A DNA stretch of 25,409 bases from Cymbomonas tetramitiformis (GCA_001247695.2 LGRX02015257.1:1-25409); one strand, 5' to 3'. Numbered from the stretch's first letter, positions 1-7,949 are shown. The notes: a model not told the origin generated them from the letters alone. Made by a program: numbers and translations.

Positions 1-352
1 GGGCAAAGCGTGGGCAGCCCTGGCACTTTTAATACTTGAGCTCCTCTGAGCGATCGAGGAAGGGCTTCCCGAAGTGCAAGTAAATAAAGGGCCAGATGAG
101 ATGTGGTGATATATAGCTTCGCATCCATCTGTTTGGACATGAAGGCTTGCGATAGACGCGTGAATCGGAGGGACGATTCCCAAAGCAACGCAATCAATTG
201 AATCTCCTCGCCTAACACTTTTCGCGCAGTGCTCGTGAGGGTATAGCAAGTTCGGAGCTCTCTCTGATATAAGTTGGTCGATCGTATTTCAGGTTCACGG
301 GGATCGCTCCGTTTTACCTTAATGCACGGATCTGCATTGCAAAATTTTCCCT
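1..352. other. No recognisable gene
   Basis: Mixed-composition sequence with no ORF of useful length, no repeat and no RNA gene that I can recognise. Confidence 0.5.
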
Positions 353-682
353 TTAAGGCATAGAGGAGGGTGAGCCCTTGGCTCCTTGTGCATGCGCCAG
401 AGCCAAAAGTCTCCTTAATATCGTAAGGGTATGAAAGAAACGCCTCCAACTCTTGCCTTTGGTCCCACGCCAACCTATCCAAACTGATACCACTAGCAGC
501 GACCGCCGCTTTTCCTCGTCCATACCGCGAATGATATATGCATGCAAGCCTAAACAATCAAGGACCGCATCCTGCCATGGTAGTTCAGGACCACGCCGCG
601 ACTCAAAACGATCCATCTGGCTCTTCGCAAAGCGGAATTGAAGAAAATGTAGGTGCCAATCATTTACAGGCATGCCTATCAT
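353..682 (-). CDS. Hypothetical ORF, possibly an exon
   Basis: This is a 109-residue open frame read from an ATG at 682. The protein looks more natural than its shadows: it is rich in W, R and L, with a basic, hydrophobic second half (a W-I-G-W-R-G stretch followed by K/R-rich residues, then L-T-I-L-R-R-L-L-A-L). No family is recognised, and there is no signal peptide or convincing membrane segment. It could be one exon of a larger minus-strand gene running off the left edge, or chance. The plus-strand ORFs over the same bases look less protein-like. Confidence 0.25.
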   Translation of the reverse strand: MIGMPVNDWHLHFLQFRFAKSQMDRFESRRGPELPWQDAVLDCLGLHAYIIRGMDEEKRRSLLVVSVWIGWRGTKGKSWRRFFHTLTILRRLLALAHAQGAKGSPSSMP

Positions 683-689
683 CTTCAAG

Positions 690-1725
690 CGTGATCATCG
701 AGCTCATCTGTGCTCCACTTGAGACGCGCGTGGGTTCGTCTACAACACTTGGCTCGCCATCCTCGCTTGGATGGGAGGCGCCACTAGAATAAACTTCTTT
801 ATAGGCGGCATGGGCGCACGCTAAAAACTTCCATGTCAAACAAACTTCTTCGTTTCTCGCAACCTAAATATTGAGTTCAATTTGTTATAGGCTATTACCA
901 CAAGACTTTTTGCTATAGCTTAGCGCAAGACCATCTGGTTCGAAAGTTGCACATAAATACAACTGGCGGAGGTGCATCAAGCCTCCAAGAGAGTTGCTAA
1001 AGAGATGTACGAGATATCAGGCCAAATCACTTAATGGTGAGTGCGAAGAAAGAAAGCCCTATTGCACGGCATACATTCTGCAGCATATTAGCAACGCCTG
1101 CTCGTTGCTGCACCTGCTCGTTGCAGCATATACTCTTAAAACGGTTACGGGATGAGTCCCAATCGCTGAGTCTACATACGAGGTTGTTTCGCTTTCCACA
1201 GTTCAGACCAACCATGCAAACTCAGGACTATTTCGCGGGCTAAGGTGTTATCAAACGCTTGCGTGTGTGAAAAGAGCTGTGTTGAGGGCTTTGCTCCATA
1301 TCCAACACAGTGAGCTGGGACATGCCATCTCGCAAGACCTTTTCATTCCCTCAAAGGACAAAGCTTGCACAAGAACAAATTCATAGTAAGACGTGCTTGT
1401 TGAAAGCGCCAGAACAAAATTCTTAACCGGAAACCAGAACAGACAGGAAACGGCGTATACAGAGTGTACCATAACAGCCATACTATGATAATCAGTCAGC
1501 CGCGATGGGCGTGTATCCCACAAGATGCTCAGGTGCAATACACACAGTTGGTGCAACTCGACGGTGGACTGAAGACGCGAGCTGGATTGCACACTCCTCG
1601 CAGACATCGTATAATACCCATGATGACGCTGTTCAATTTAACTAGCGCTAGATTCTGATCCAAACACTTAGTGGAATGTCCGATCTATACTTCCCCTTAC
1701 CCAATCTGCCCCCGATCCTCCTGAG
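690..1725. other. Intergenic, no supported gene
   Basis: Only short ORFs on both strands, none with a recognisable motif. The stretch lies downstream of the GST gene and probably includes its 3' untranslated region next to 1725. A minus-strand frame at 1607-1251 (118 residues, Cys- and Ser-rich) is the longest, and I do not believe it is coding. Confidence 0.4.
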
Positions 1726-2536
1726 CTAGAACGGTGTGTCCTTGCGCGCGGCGATATATTGAACAAGCTCTGGGATTGCAGCTGTTGCCTCGATGGCAGC
1801 CTTCACCCTGGGGCAGTCTGCATATGCAGCCTTTGCGCCCTCCTCGTTGTCGAAGTACCCTTTGGGCGAAGCAAGGAAGAGGAACCACGAGATGTCCGCG
1901 TACGACACCTGGAATTCGGCACTTTCAAATCTAAGGCGCATCTACGAGGAAATGACCGAATAAATATCATAGCAACGCGTTCGCCCCGCAAGCTATGCAA
2001 GTTACGAACGCAAGCGGCGGCGCGAAGCAGGTGCACACCTTATTCCCGACCAACCATGGGCCGGGTCCTGCTGGCAAGGATTTCTCTGCCAGCTTGACAA
2101 AGTTCACGAGACCCTCGGAGAAAAACTTAGCGATCGCCTCCTTTTTCTCTTCTTCGCCACTTGTGGCCTTCGCTTTGGTGTATGCATCCTTGATGTCGCG
2201 AATGGTTTCGGTGAGCTGGTCAACTTGTGCTGCTTCTACCGAGTCGGAACCCATGAGACCGAGCTCCCGCGCAAGATAGCGTTCAATCGCCTTCGACTGC
2301 CCGATCTTCTTGCCATCGACTTCTAAGTATGGCACCTTGCCGAGGGATGCGTCCAACTCTCCTGAAGCTTTAGCTGCATCGAACTCGGGGCGCTGGATTG
2401 TGCTGAAATCCCCGGGTGTGCCGAAGGTTAAGCTCAGGCGACAGTCGTCGTATGGCTGCTTTGCAACTGCGAACAGGAAGCGGGAGCATTCTGCGAGCCC
2501 GCGGATGTCAAAGTAACAAAGCTTGTACGAAGGCAT
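1726..2536 (-). CDS. Glutathione S-transferase, sigma-like, two exons
   Basis: Cytosolic enzyme that conjugates glutathione to electrophiles. Exon 1 is 2536-2039 and exon 2 is 1908-1726. The 130-bp intron (2038-1909) has a GTGTGC donor and a TTCCAG acceptor and keeps frame (phase 0). The product is 226 residues, normal for the family, with a TAG stop. The N-terminal thioredoxin-like domain starts MPSYKLCYFDIRG, with Tyr8 in the position of the catalytic Tyr of sigma-class enzymes. A V-P pair at 68-69 is the expected cis-proline, and Q80-S81 begins the glutathione-contacting Q-S-x-A-I-x-R-Y-L motif. The C-terminal helical domain has the S-Y-A-D N-capping box (168-171), built exactly across the splice junction, and ends P-x-L-x-x-Y-I-A-A-R. 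The upstream in-frame extension to 2650 is unlike the family, so the start at 2536 is preferred. It stands alone, with no operon-like partner. Class assignment by eye only. Confidence 0.93.
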
Positions 2537-2694
2537 ATTTGTTTGCGGCGTCAAAAGCTGTGTCAACTGTTTGTTGTGAAGATATTTCTTGTCGTCTGTT
2601 ACGATGGAACAGTGATTTCGAAGATTCGAACAGTGAATGAATGGACGCACGACGAACTCAACTGCCGTGAGAACAGTCGATTTAAGAACTGATG

Positions 2695-2761
2695 GTTTTC
2701 TAATCGGCTACGGCTACAGAGCCGACAAATGACACATTTGAATGGAAACTCGGCCGCTGCA
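2695..2761 (+). repeat. 67-bp direct repeat, copy 1
   Basis: Identical by eye to 3422-3488. It begins GTTTTCTAATCGGCTACGG and ends CGGCCGCTGCA. Copy 2 overlaps the last 7 bases of the 161-bp repeat at 3268-3428. Copy 1 has no such neighbour, so it could be the remaining end of a terminal repeat whose other part is lost. Confidence 0.9.
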
Positions 2762-3267
2762 CTGCGTGTGGAAATTATAATGACATACGACTACTACCCT
2801 AACCCAAATCGGTACCCACAAGGTCCCACCTCTCACGGATGCTATCCCAAGGGGTACCCACACTCCCGACACCACGAGACATAAAATATCCGGCTCTCTC
2901 ACTCATAGTTAGGCTACGGTTCAAATACTTAGCTGGGGCTGAAACCCTCCAAAGCTACAGGGCACCTGCTCAACGCAAGTCAGGTATGTTGGCAATGCAC
3001 CAACACCCAGCTAAGTCTACTGCACAGCACTTAAAGCAGGAACTAGCATGAGGGTCCTTCGCAGGCCCCCATGAGGGATAACTAGTTGCTAGTCTCTGCC
3101 AAAACAGTCAGTACTGCACAGGTGCAATGCCACAGCCTACTCTCTACGGAGCCTAACAAAGATCCGTCTGCCCTTCTGCGGGCCAAGAACAATCTTCCAT
3201 TCAGCTGCTACCAGTGCACTCCGATCACCGCTGCCACGGTGCTACCTGCTCAAGGGCGGGGGGCGGG
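2762..3267. other. Interior between the 67-bp repeats, no gene
   Basis: 506 bases with no convincing ORF. The last bases before the 161-bp repeat, about 3251-3267, are almost pure purine (AAGGGCGGGGGGCGGG). That is what a polypurine tract before a 3' LTR would look like on the plus strand. Together with the flanking repeats this suggests a small non-autonomous LTR-type element, but I see no clear primer-binding site. Confidence 0.35.
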
Positions 3268-3428
3268 ACTTCCACACAGTTAATCAGAACACGGCAAGAA
3301 GCCTTCTCAGTCACTGAGACGGCTCTTATGGCCTCCGACCGATTAGAAAACCTCAGTTTTCAGATCGGTTCCCGGTGACTGTCATACTTCCAGTCACCTG
3401 TCACAGATCAGAAAACTCTCAGTTTTCT
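3268..3428. repeat. 161-bp direct repeat, copy A
   Basis: Identical by eye to 4936-5096 over all 161 bases, starting ACTTCCACACAG and ending CTCAGTTTTCT. It contains two internal palindromic blocks built on the motif AGAAAAC-x-CTCAGTTTT. On its right it runs into the 67-bp repeat; copy B instead continues into an inverted copy of itself. The termini are not TG...CA, so a standard LTR assignment is not secure. Confidence 0.92.
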
Positions 3429-3488
3429 AATCGGCTACGGCTACAGAGCCGACAAATGACACATTTGAATGGAAACTCGGCCGCTGCA
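3422..3488 (+). repeat. 67-bp direct repeat, copy 2
   Basis: Exact copy of 2695-2761, overlapping the 161-bp repeat by 7 bases. The 161-bp and 67-bp blocks together (3268-3488, 221 bp) could be one complete terminal repeat. Confidence 0.9.
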
Positions 3489-4006
3489 AGCCCACAAAGA
3501 TCACCACAAAGCAGTGCGGAAAAGGGGCAAATAAGAAACTCAACTAGCATTGCAACAAACTCAACCAGCATTGCAACTCAGCAAGACCGCCCTGCTGCCT
3601 GCCGAAACCAGAAGCCCAAACCTGCAAAATTTACCGACAGCATTAAGACAACACAGCAAAAACAATCGGAGTTAAGCACTCACATCGACACTCCGTCAAA
3701 ACATCAAGACTCACGCAATCGCGGCAACGACGCCAATACACGTCCACGAGACACATCGCCCCAAGAAAGCATCTACGCATCAAAGAAAGCACAATTAAGA
3801 AACTTGAAAAGCACTCAAACAAAAACTCGCACAATTCACACCACGCGAGACTCGTGCTCACTTACAACGGCATCACGCCATACAAATTAGGGTTCTTCAA
3901 AATTCATTCCTACGTCTGGCAATTCCGCACAGACCAAAGTTCATTGCGATCACACGCCGACGTACGGCAACGGCACTCATGGCCAACGGCACTCATGGCC
4001 ACACGG
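3489..4006. other. A/C-rich stretch downstream of the gag-like gene
   Basis: The plus strand is strongly A- and C-rich (many ACA, CAA and AAC triplets). This opens a long low-complexity frame rich in T, S, Q and N that I do not take as a gene. No reverse transcriptase, integrase or protease motif is found on the minus strand after the gag-like stop. A 16-bp tandem duplication (CAACGGCACTCATGGC twice) lies at about 3967-3998. Confidence 0.5.
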
Positions 4007-4852
4007 TCAAAATCCACCACGTCCACGGCCACGCCCAGCACCGCGAGGCAGGGTACAGTCGTTCTGGTGGTGCCCCCATTGGCGGCAATTCCAGCACTGG
4101 ATCCTCACACCATCTTGGGGCATAGGAGGGGAAGGCACATTCACAACAGGATGTTCATAAGAAAAACGCTCCCCTGCTGAATTCCCCCTCGGCTGGTCGC
4201 GCTGTTTTGCTGCAGCAGCAGCCACCTGCTTCTCCGCCTTCACCAACTTCTCGGCTTTTCGCATCGCCTTGTCTTCCTCCTCGTTGTCAACATACGAGCG
4301 CAACTCCAACTTCTCGCACATCGGCCAACCCAACTCAGGCCCCTTGTCGCTGACCATTGCCAACATTTTGGCACGAGCTCGTGCTCGCTCCCTGCCCTTC
4401 TCAGCCAGGTCCATTACACGCTCAAGGGCCCTAATCGCGTCCTCAGGCAGCTCCAAACCCACCACCAATTGCTGAACGTCCTTCACCGCTGCCACCGTCG
4501 TGACGTGAGCGACGTAGTGGTGCTGGACCTCAGCATACTGCTTGCGCAACCCCTTGTCCTTGTCCTTTTCGTTCGTGGCCCTGGTCAGCTCCACACGATC
4601 AGACCCTGGAAAGTTCTCCAGGTCCACAGGCATTTCCCAAGGGCGCCCACGCTTCCCAGTCGCTTGAGTCGCGTCCCCCAACAATTGCGCCAACCGACTG
4701 GTAAAGCGACCCATTTGGACCATCAGCTTCCCCTGTTCAGGCGTAAGCTCCTCTCCCTCACCAAAAGCAATAATCGCTGCCACATACTGGGGTCGCGCCT
4801 CCAACTCCGTAATCTTGAGCTGGCATTTCTCAGCGTCCGTGTACCACTCCAT
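4007..4852 (-). CDS. Gag-like protein with CCHC zinc knuckle
   Basis: Intact 281-residue protein from the ATG at 4852 (MEWYTD). That start is chosen because the plus-strand homologue has the same ATG-GAG-TGG and nothing similar before it. The N-terminal 150 residues are helical and charged. The middle is a basic, Ala-rich, probably coiled-coil region (R-A-R-A-R-A-K). Near the C-terminus lies a retroviral-type zinc knuckle, CWNCRQWGHHQNDC, with C253, C256, H261 and C266 in the canonical C-x2-C-x4-H-x4-C spacing. It is followed by an R/G-rich tail ending GRGRGRGGF. Such proteins bind nucleic acid and form the particle of LTR retrotransposons. No protease, reverse transcriptase or integrase follows, so this is a gag-only, non-autonomous element. 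The flanking 161-bp identical repeats (3268-3428 and 4936-5096) may be its terminal repeats. A cellular zinc-knuckle protein is the alternative. Confidence 0.75.
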   Translation of the reverse strand: MEWYTDAEKCQLKITELEARPQYVAAIIAFGEGEELTPEQGKLMVQMGRFTSRLAQLLGDATQATGKRGRPWEMPVDLENFPGSDRVELTRATNEKDKDKGLRKQYAEVQHHYVAHVTTVAAVKDVQQLVVGLELPEDAIRALERVMDLAEKGRERARARAKMLAMVSDKGPELGWPMCEKLELRSYVDNEEEDKAMRKAEKLVKAEKQVAAAAAKQRDQPRGNSAGERFSYEHPVVNVPSPPMPQDGVRIQCWNCRQWGHHQNDCTLPRGAGRGRGRGGF

Positions 4853-4935
4853 TCCGCGCACAAATATAGATAAAAATTCTCAACTGCGCTACGTAATCAA
4901 CGAACAAATTCTCACTACGGAACGCGCAGCGAGAC

Positions 4936-5096
4936 ACTTCCACACAGTTAATCAGAACACGGCAAGAAGCCTTCTCAGTCACTGAGACGGCTCTTATGGC
5001 CTCCGACCGATTAGAAAACCTCAGTTTTCAGATCGGTTCCCGGTGACTGTCATACTTCCAGTCACCTGTCACAGATCAGAAAACTCTCAGTTTTCT
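4936..5096. repeat. 161-bp direct repeat, copy B
   Basis: Exact copy of 3268-3428. It is also the left half of the 301-bp palindrome and the upstream region of the minus-strand gag-like gene. The matching inverted half lies upstream of the plus-strand gag fragment, so the repeat probably carries the promoter or leader of this element family. Confidence 0.92.
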
Positions 5097-5236
5097 GATC
5101 AGTGTAGTATGACAGGCAGTATGACTGTCATACGGAGCAGATCTGAAAACTGAGGTTTTCTGATCAGTCGGAGGCCTAAGAGGCCAGCAACGGACTGAGA
5201 GGGCCTCTTGCCGTGTTACTGTGATTGTGTGGACTT
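4936..5236. repeat. 301-bp imperfect palindrome between divergent gag copies
   Basis: The reverse complement of about 5096-5236 aligns along its length with 4936-5076, with a few substitutions and short gaps; the centre is near 5087. The core 5074-5100 is a near-perfect hairpin with 12-bp arms around CTC. Two further hairpins of the same motif sit symmetrically at 5009-5034 and 5140-5165. The structure lies exactly between two divergently oriented gag-like sequences. Confidence 0.88.
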
Positions 5237-5290
5237 TCGTAACAACGTAAGTTTTTCTGTGTATATTTTCAGTGTGTATCGTATATCATT

Positions 5291-5703
5291 ATGGAGTGGT
5301 TTACCGATCCGATTTTGTGTCAGCGAGACGTATTGATGATTTGCACGCGCAGCCAGCGTACGCGACCGCTTTTGCTGCTCTCCAAGATGGAGAGGACCTC
5401 ACGCAACCGCAAATAAAGTTGATGCGACAAATGGAGAGAGCGACAGCCCGACTTGCTGAGCTTAAGGGACTGTCGCAAGTAGCTTCAGGTGACCGAAAGC
5501 GTCCGTGGGAGGCAGCAGTAGACCTCACTCAGCTTCCAGGGTCCGATCGCCTAGAATTGACCCGCAACGATGATGGTAAGGACAAGGGTCTCCGCAAGCA
5601 GTTTTTAGAGACCCAGCACCACTTCGTGGCACACTCAGCGTCGCAGTTGGCGCTTAATGATGCCAAGAAGGAATTAGAAGGTGTGGAGCTACCTGAGACC
5701 GTC
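5291..5703 (+). pseudogene. Truncated, frameshifted gag-like copy
   Basis: Diverged homologue of the minus-strand Gag-like protein. The start ATG-GAG-TGG-TTT (M-E-W-F-T-D) is conserved at 5291, followed by C-Q-R-D. The similarity then continues in another frame from about 5331 (I-D-D-L-H-A-Q-P-A-Y), which implies a one-base indel near 5330. Conserved blocks include K-R-P-W-E, L-P-G-S-D-R-x-E-L-T-R, D-K-G-L-R-K-Q and E-L-P-E. The match stops at E-L-P-E-T-V (about 5703), where the 42-bp minisatellite begins, so the second half with the zinc knuckle is missing. The divergence from the minus-strand copy is far too high for a recent inverted duplication; two related elements met head-to-head or recombined. 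Confidence 0.8.
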
Positions 5704-5713
5704 ACTCTTGCCT

Positions 5714-6167
5714 TCATCGGTCATTTGTCTTAAGTGTCATAGGGTGGGGTGTGTGTCATCGGTCATTTGTCTTAAGTGTCATAGGGTGGGGTGGTTGTCA
5801 TCGGTCATTTGTCTTAAGTGTCATAGGGTGGGGTGTGTGTCATCGGTCATTTGTCTTAAGAATGTCATAGGGTGGGGTGTGTGTCACCGGTCATTTGCTT
5901 AAGTGCCATAGGGTGGGGTGGGTGTCATCGGTCATTTGTCTTAAGTGTGATAGGGTGGGGTGTGTGTCATCGGTCATTTTGCTTAAGTGTCATAGGGTGG
6001 GGTGGGTGGCATCGGTCATTTTGCTTAAGTGTCATGGGGTGGGTGTCATCGGTCATTTTGCTTAAGTGTCATAGGGTGGGAATGATATGTGTCATCGGTC
6101 ATTTTGCTTAAGTGTCATAGGGTGGGGTGTGTGTCATCGGTCATTTGTCTTAAGTGTCACTGGGTGT
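5714..6167 (+). repeat. 42-bp minisatellite, about 11 units
   Basis: Units start at 5714, 5756, 5798, 5840, 5884, 5925, 5967, 6009, 6046, 6092 and 6134, so the spacing is mostly 42 with indels. Each unit reads roughly TCATCGGTCATTTGTCTTAA then GTGTCATAGGGTGGGGTG and nearly always contains CTTAAG. Open frames across it are translations of the repeat. Confidence 0.95.
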
Positions 6168-6345
6168 CATTTTTCTTAAGTTTTCTTAAGTTTTACTTAT
6201 ATCACCAACGTATAACTCCATCGGCCAATAGCTAATTGCAACGCTACAATTTATACGTATGGAGGCTTGTGGGGGTTTATACGCAAAAAGTTAAGAAAAG
6301 TTAAGAAAAGTTAAGCAAACTTAAGAAAACTTAAGAGAATACTTG
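6167..6345. repeat. CTTAAG/GTTAAG-rich inverted repeat
   Basis: 6170-6195 carries CTTAAGTTTTCTTAAG. 6289-6337 carries repeated GTTAAGAAAA followed by CTTAAGAAAACTTAAG, its inverse. About 90 bases of AT-rich sequence separate the arms. The arms share the CTTAAG core of the adjacent minisatellite. Confidence 0.7.
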
Positions 6346-6498
6346 TAGTAGTGTCCTGGAAAGTGAGGAGACTCGTCTCTGTTCTCTTGGTGTTTGCGTT
6401 GCCCATGAGGATATGACCCCAGAAGAGGCTCGAGGACATCTGGTGAATTCGGAGATGGACGTGGAGGAGAGACTTGCAGACTTCGCAACGGTGTTAAG
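6335..6498 (+). other. Open frame just upstream of the SWIM ORF
   Basis: A frame open from 6335, with an in-frame ATG at 6413, reads naturally (V-L-E-S-E-E-T-R-L-C-S-L-G-V, then M-T-P-E-E-A-R-G-H-L, then D-V-E-E-R-L-A-D-F-A-T-V-L-R) and ends at TGA 6500-6502. The SWIM frame begins at the same place in another register, so the two may be one protein separated by a one-base indel or a short intron. Confidence 0.4.
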
Positions 6499-6900
6499 GT
6501 GAAAGCGAGTGGCAAGGGTTTCATGACGAAGGAGATAGAGAATTTCTATAAGGCGCTCCACGGCATGGTTAAGACCGATAAGCTTGCACTGACTCAAATC
6601 CGGAAATGTGTTCCTGGTGGTGCAACCGTGTATAACTTCCGAGTTTGTCACCCCGATTCCGATGGCCGTGAATACCTCTTGGAGTTTGGACGAGAATACC
6701 GTTGTTCGTGTCCGTGTTTTCGAGATATGGCGAGGACCCGACCTGCTCCCTGCAAGCATTTCCTTTGGCTGTACTCCGAGATATTCGAAATTCCGATCAT
6801 TACGAGTGTGGGATACCTTCACGAGCCATCTCTGCTATCCTCAGAAGTTCGCAAAATACTGTCTTATTATCCTGGAATTCCGGACAAATTCGATCTCTAG
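6499..6900 (+). CDS. SWIM zinc-finger protein
   Basis: 133 residues if read from the GTG at 6499, 125 from the ATG at 6523. The SWIM signature C-x-C-x(n)-C-x-H is visible as Y-R-C-S-C-P-C-F (C69, C71) and A-P-C-K-H-F (C85, H87), numbered from 6499. It is followed by a hydrophobic L-W-L-Y-S-E-I-F helix and a short tail ending at TAG. SWIM domains bind DNA or protein and occur in MULE-type transposases, MEKK1 and ZSWIM2-type ubiquitin ligases. The spacing and following residues recall the ZSWIM2/MEX type, but there is no RING finger here. The ORF lies among mobile debris, with minisatellite to the left and a MITE-like element to the right. The N-terminus is uncertain: an open frame in another register runs into it. 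It may be a fragment of a longer protein. Confidence 0.65.
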   Translation: MKASGKGFMTKEIENFYKALHGMVKTDKLALTQIRKCVPGGATVYNFRVCHPDSDGREYLLEFGREYRCSCPCFRDMARTRPAPCKHFLWLYSEIFEIPIITSVGYLHEPSLLSSEVRKILSYYPGIPDKFDL

Positions 6901-7008
6901 TTGCCTAGCTAGAATACAAACGTAAACATGTCACAGTATGGCACGAACACTGGGAGATGCAATCAATTTGTAATTCTTATTTGTATTATGTATCTGGAAG
7001 TCTGACAT

Positions 7009-7270
7009 CAAGGTAAGGTTTGCGCGGAGCCCAAAAATGCAAAAACTTTTCAAAATCTAGATTTTGAGATACGAGCGATTTAAGTTTGCGCTTAGATATG
7101 GTTAAGTATGGGGGGTGACCGAGCGGTATCGACCATAACTTTTCATTAACGTGATCAATTTGATACCTGAAGTGCGCAATATGTACAGGGTGCTCTGGGC
7201 AACCTATTTATCAAATAAAAGATTTTTGAAAAGTTTTTGCATTTTTGGACTCCGCGCAAACCTTACCTTG
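7009..7270. mobile_element. MITE-like element with about 50-bp inverted ends
   Basis: The left end, CAAGGTAAGGTTTGCGCGGA (from 7009), continues through CCAAAAATGCAAAAACTTTT. The right end is its inverse with few mismatches, finishing CCTTACCTTG at 7270. ACAT flanks both sides (7005-7008 and 7271-7274), a candidate 4-bp target-site duplication. There is no coding capacity, so this is a non-autonomous DNA-transposon-like element of 262 bp. The superfamily is not identifiable from these ends. Confidence 0.75.
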
Positions 7271-7709
7271 ACATGCATACGCAACCTGAAATTACCTTTG
7301 TGTACATGAATATATGAGATCATGTGTGTAATTTGGTCCCCAACAGTTCGACAATCGTGTACGTTGTCGAGAACCATCTGCTGCACGCAACACGTTGTCG
7401 CATTCTCATACCTATCTTGCATACTAGTTCGGTGTACGACGTACGCGCGTTAATCACTTCTATATAGCAGTAGAGTTTATTATAAGTCTAACATCCATAC
7501 GCAACCTGAAATTACCTTTGTGTACATAGATATAGCAGAGATGTGTGAAAATTTGGTCCCCAACAGTTACGACAATCGTGTACGTTGTATGAGGCCATCT
7601 AAAACTACACGCAACACGTTGTCACATTCTCATACCTATCTTGCATGCTAGTTCGGTGTACGGCGTACGCGTTATCCCACTTCTATATACTTTGTAGAGT
7701 TTATTAAAA
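7271..7709 (+). repeat. 220-bp tandem duplication
   Basis: Unit 1 (7271-7490) and unit 2 (7491-about 7709) share long blocks such as CATACGCAACCTGAAATTAC, TTTGGTCCCCAACAGTT, ACACGTTGTC and CTCATACCTATCTTGCAT. Each contains a degenerate form of the palindrome found in the introns of the following gene (GACAATCGTGTACGTTGTC at 7349-7367 and ACGACAATCGTGTACGTTGT near 7569-7588). It lies just upstream of the histone-tail gene and is a plausible promoter region. Confidence 0.85.
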
Positions 7710-7847
7710 AATCATTTTTCAAACATGTCCGCTGATGAGGTCAATGCGTAAAAAGAAACCAACGGCCAAAGGCGTAGATCCATGGAAGCGGTAAGCGCAT
7801 CCAGGGTACGGTACATGTTGTTCTATAAGTATTTACTTCATAATTTC

Positions 7848-7949
7848 ATGGCTCGTACAAAACAAACCGCGAAAGTCAAAACAACACCTGGACAATCACT
7901 TAGACCTACTCGGGTACCGATGCATTCTTCGGTGGGCGGGGAATCTTCT
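7848..7949 (+). other. N-terminal histone H3 tail mimic
   Basis: The first ATG (7848) opens with MARTKQTAK. Its first eight residues equal the start of histone H3, and H3 itself continues R-K-S-T-G-G-K. Here it continues V-K-T-T-P-G-Q-S-L-R-P. The H3 fold does not follow; instead, after a TGA at 7950, comes an Ala/Gln/Pro-rich linker. In H3 this stretch carries R2, T3 and K4, the residues read by PHD, Tudor and related domains once the initiator Met is removed. Confidence 0.8.

Noticed and set aside
3375..3890. 171-residue plus-strand ORF
   Set aside because: It runs across the 161-bp and 67-bp repeats into A/C-rich low-complexity sequence and is explained by the composition.
3268..5096. Full autonomous LTR retrotransposon
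   Set aside because: No protease, reverse transcriptase, RNase H or integrase motif in any frame between the repeats.
5247..5272. 26-bp intron in the leader of the plus-strand gag copy (GTAAGT...TTTTCAG)
   Set aside because: The splice motifs look good, but the length is below what a normal spliceosome handles and the minus-strand homologue has no counterpart.
5681..6111. Short Cys-rich ORFs at 5681-6111
   Set aside because: They are translations of the 42-bp minisatellite, repeating C-L-K-C-H-R-V-G.
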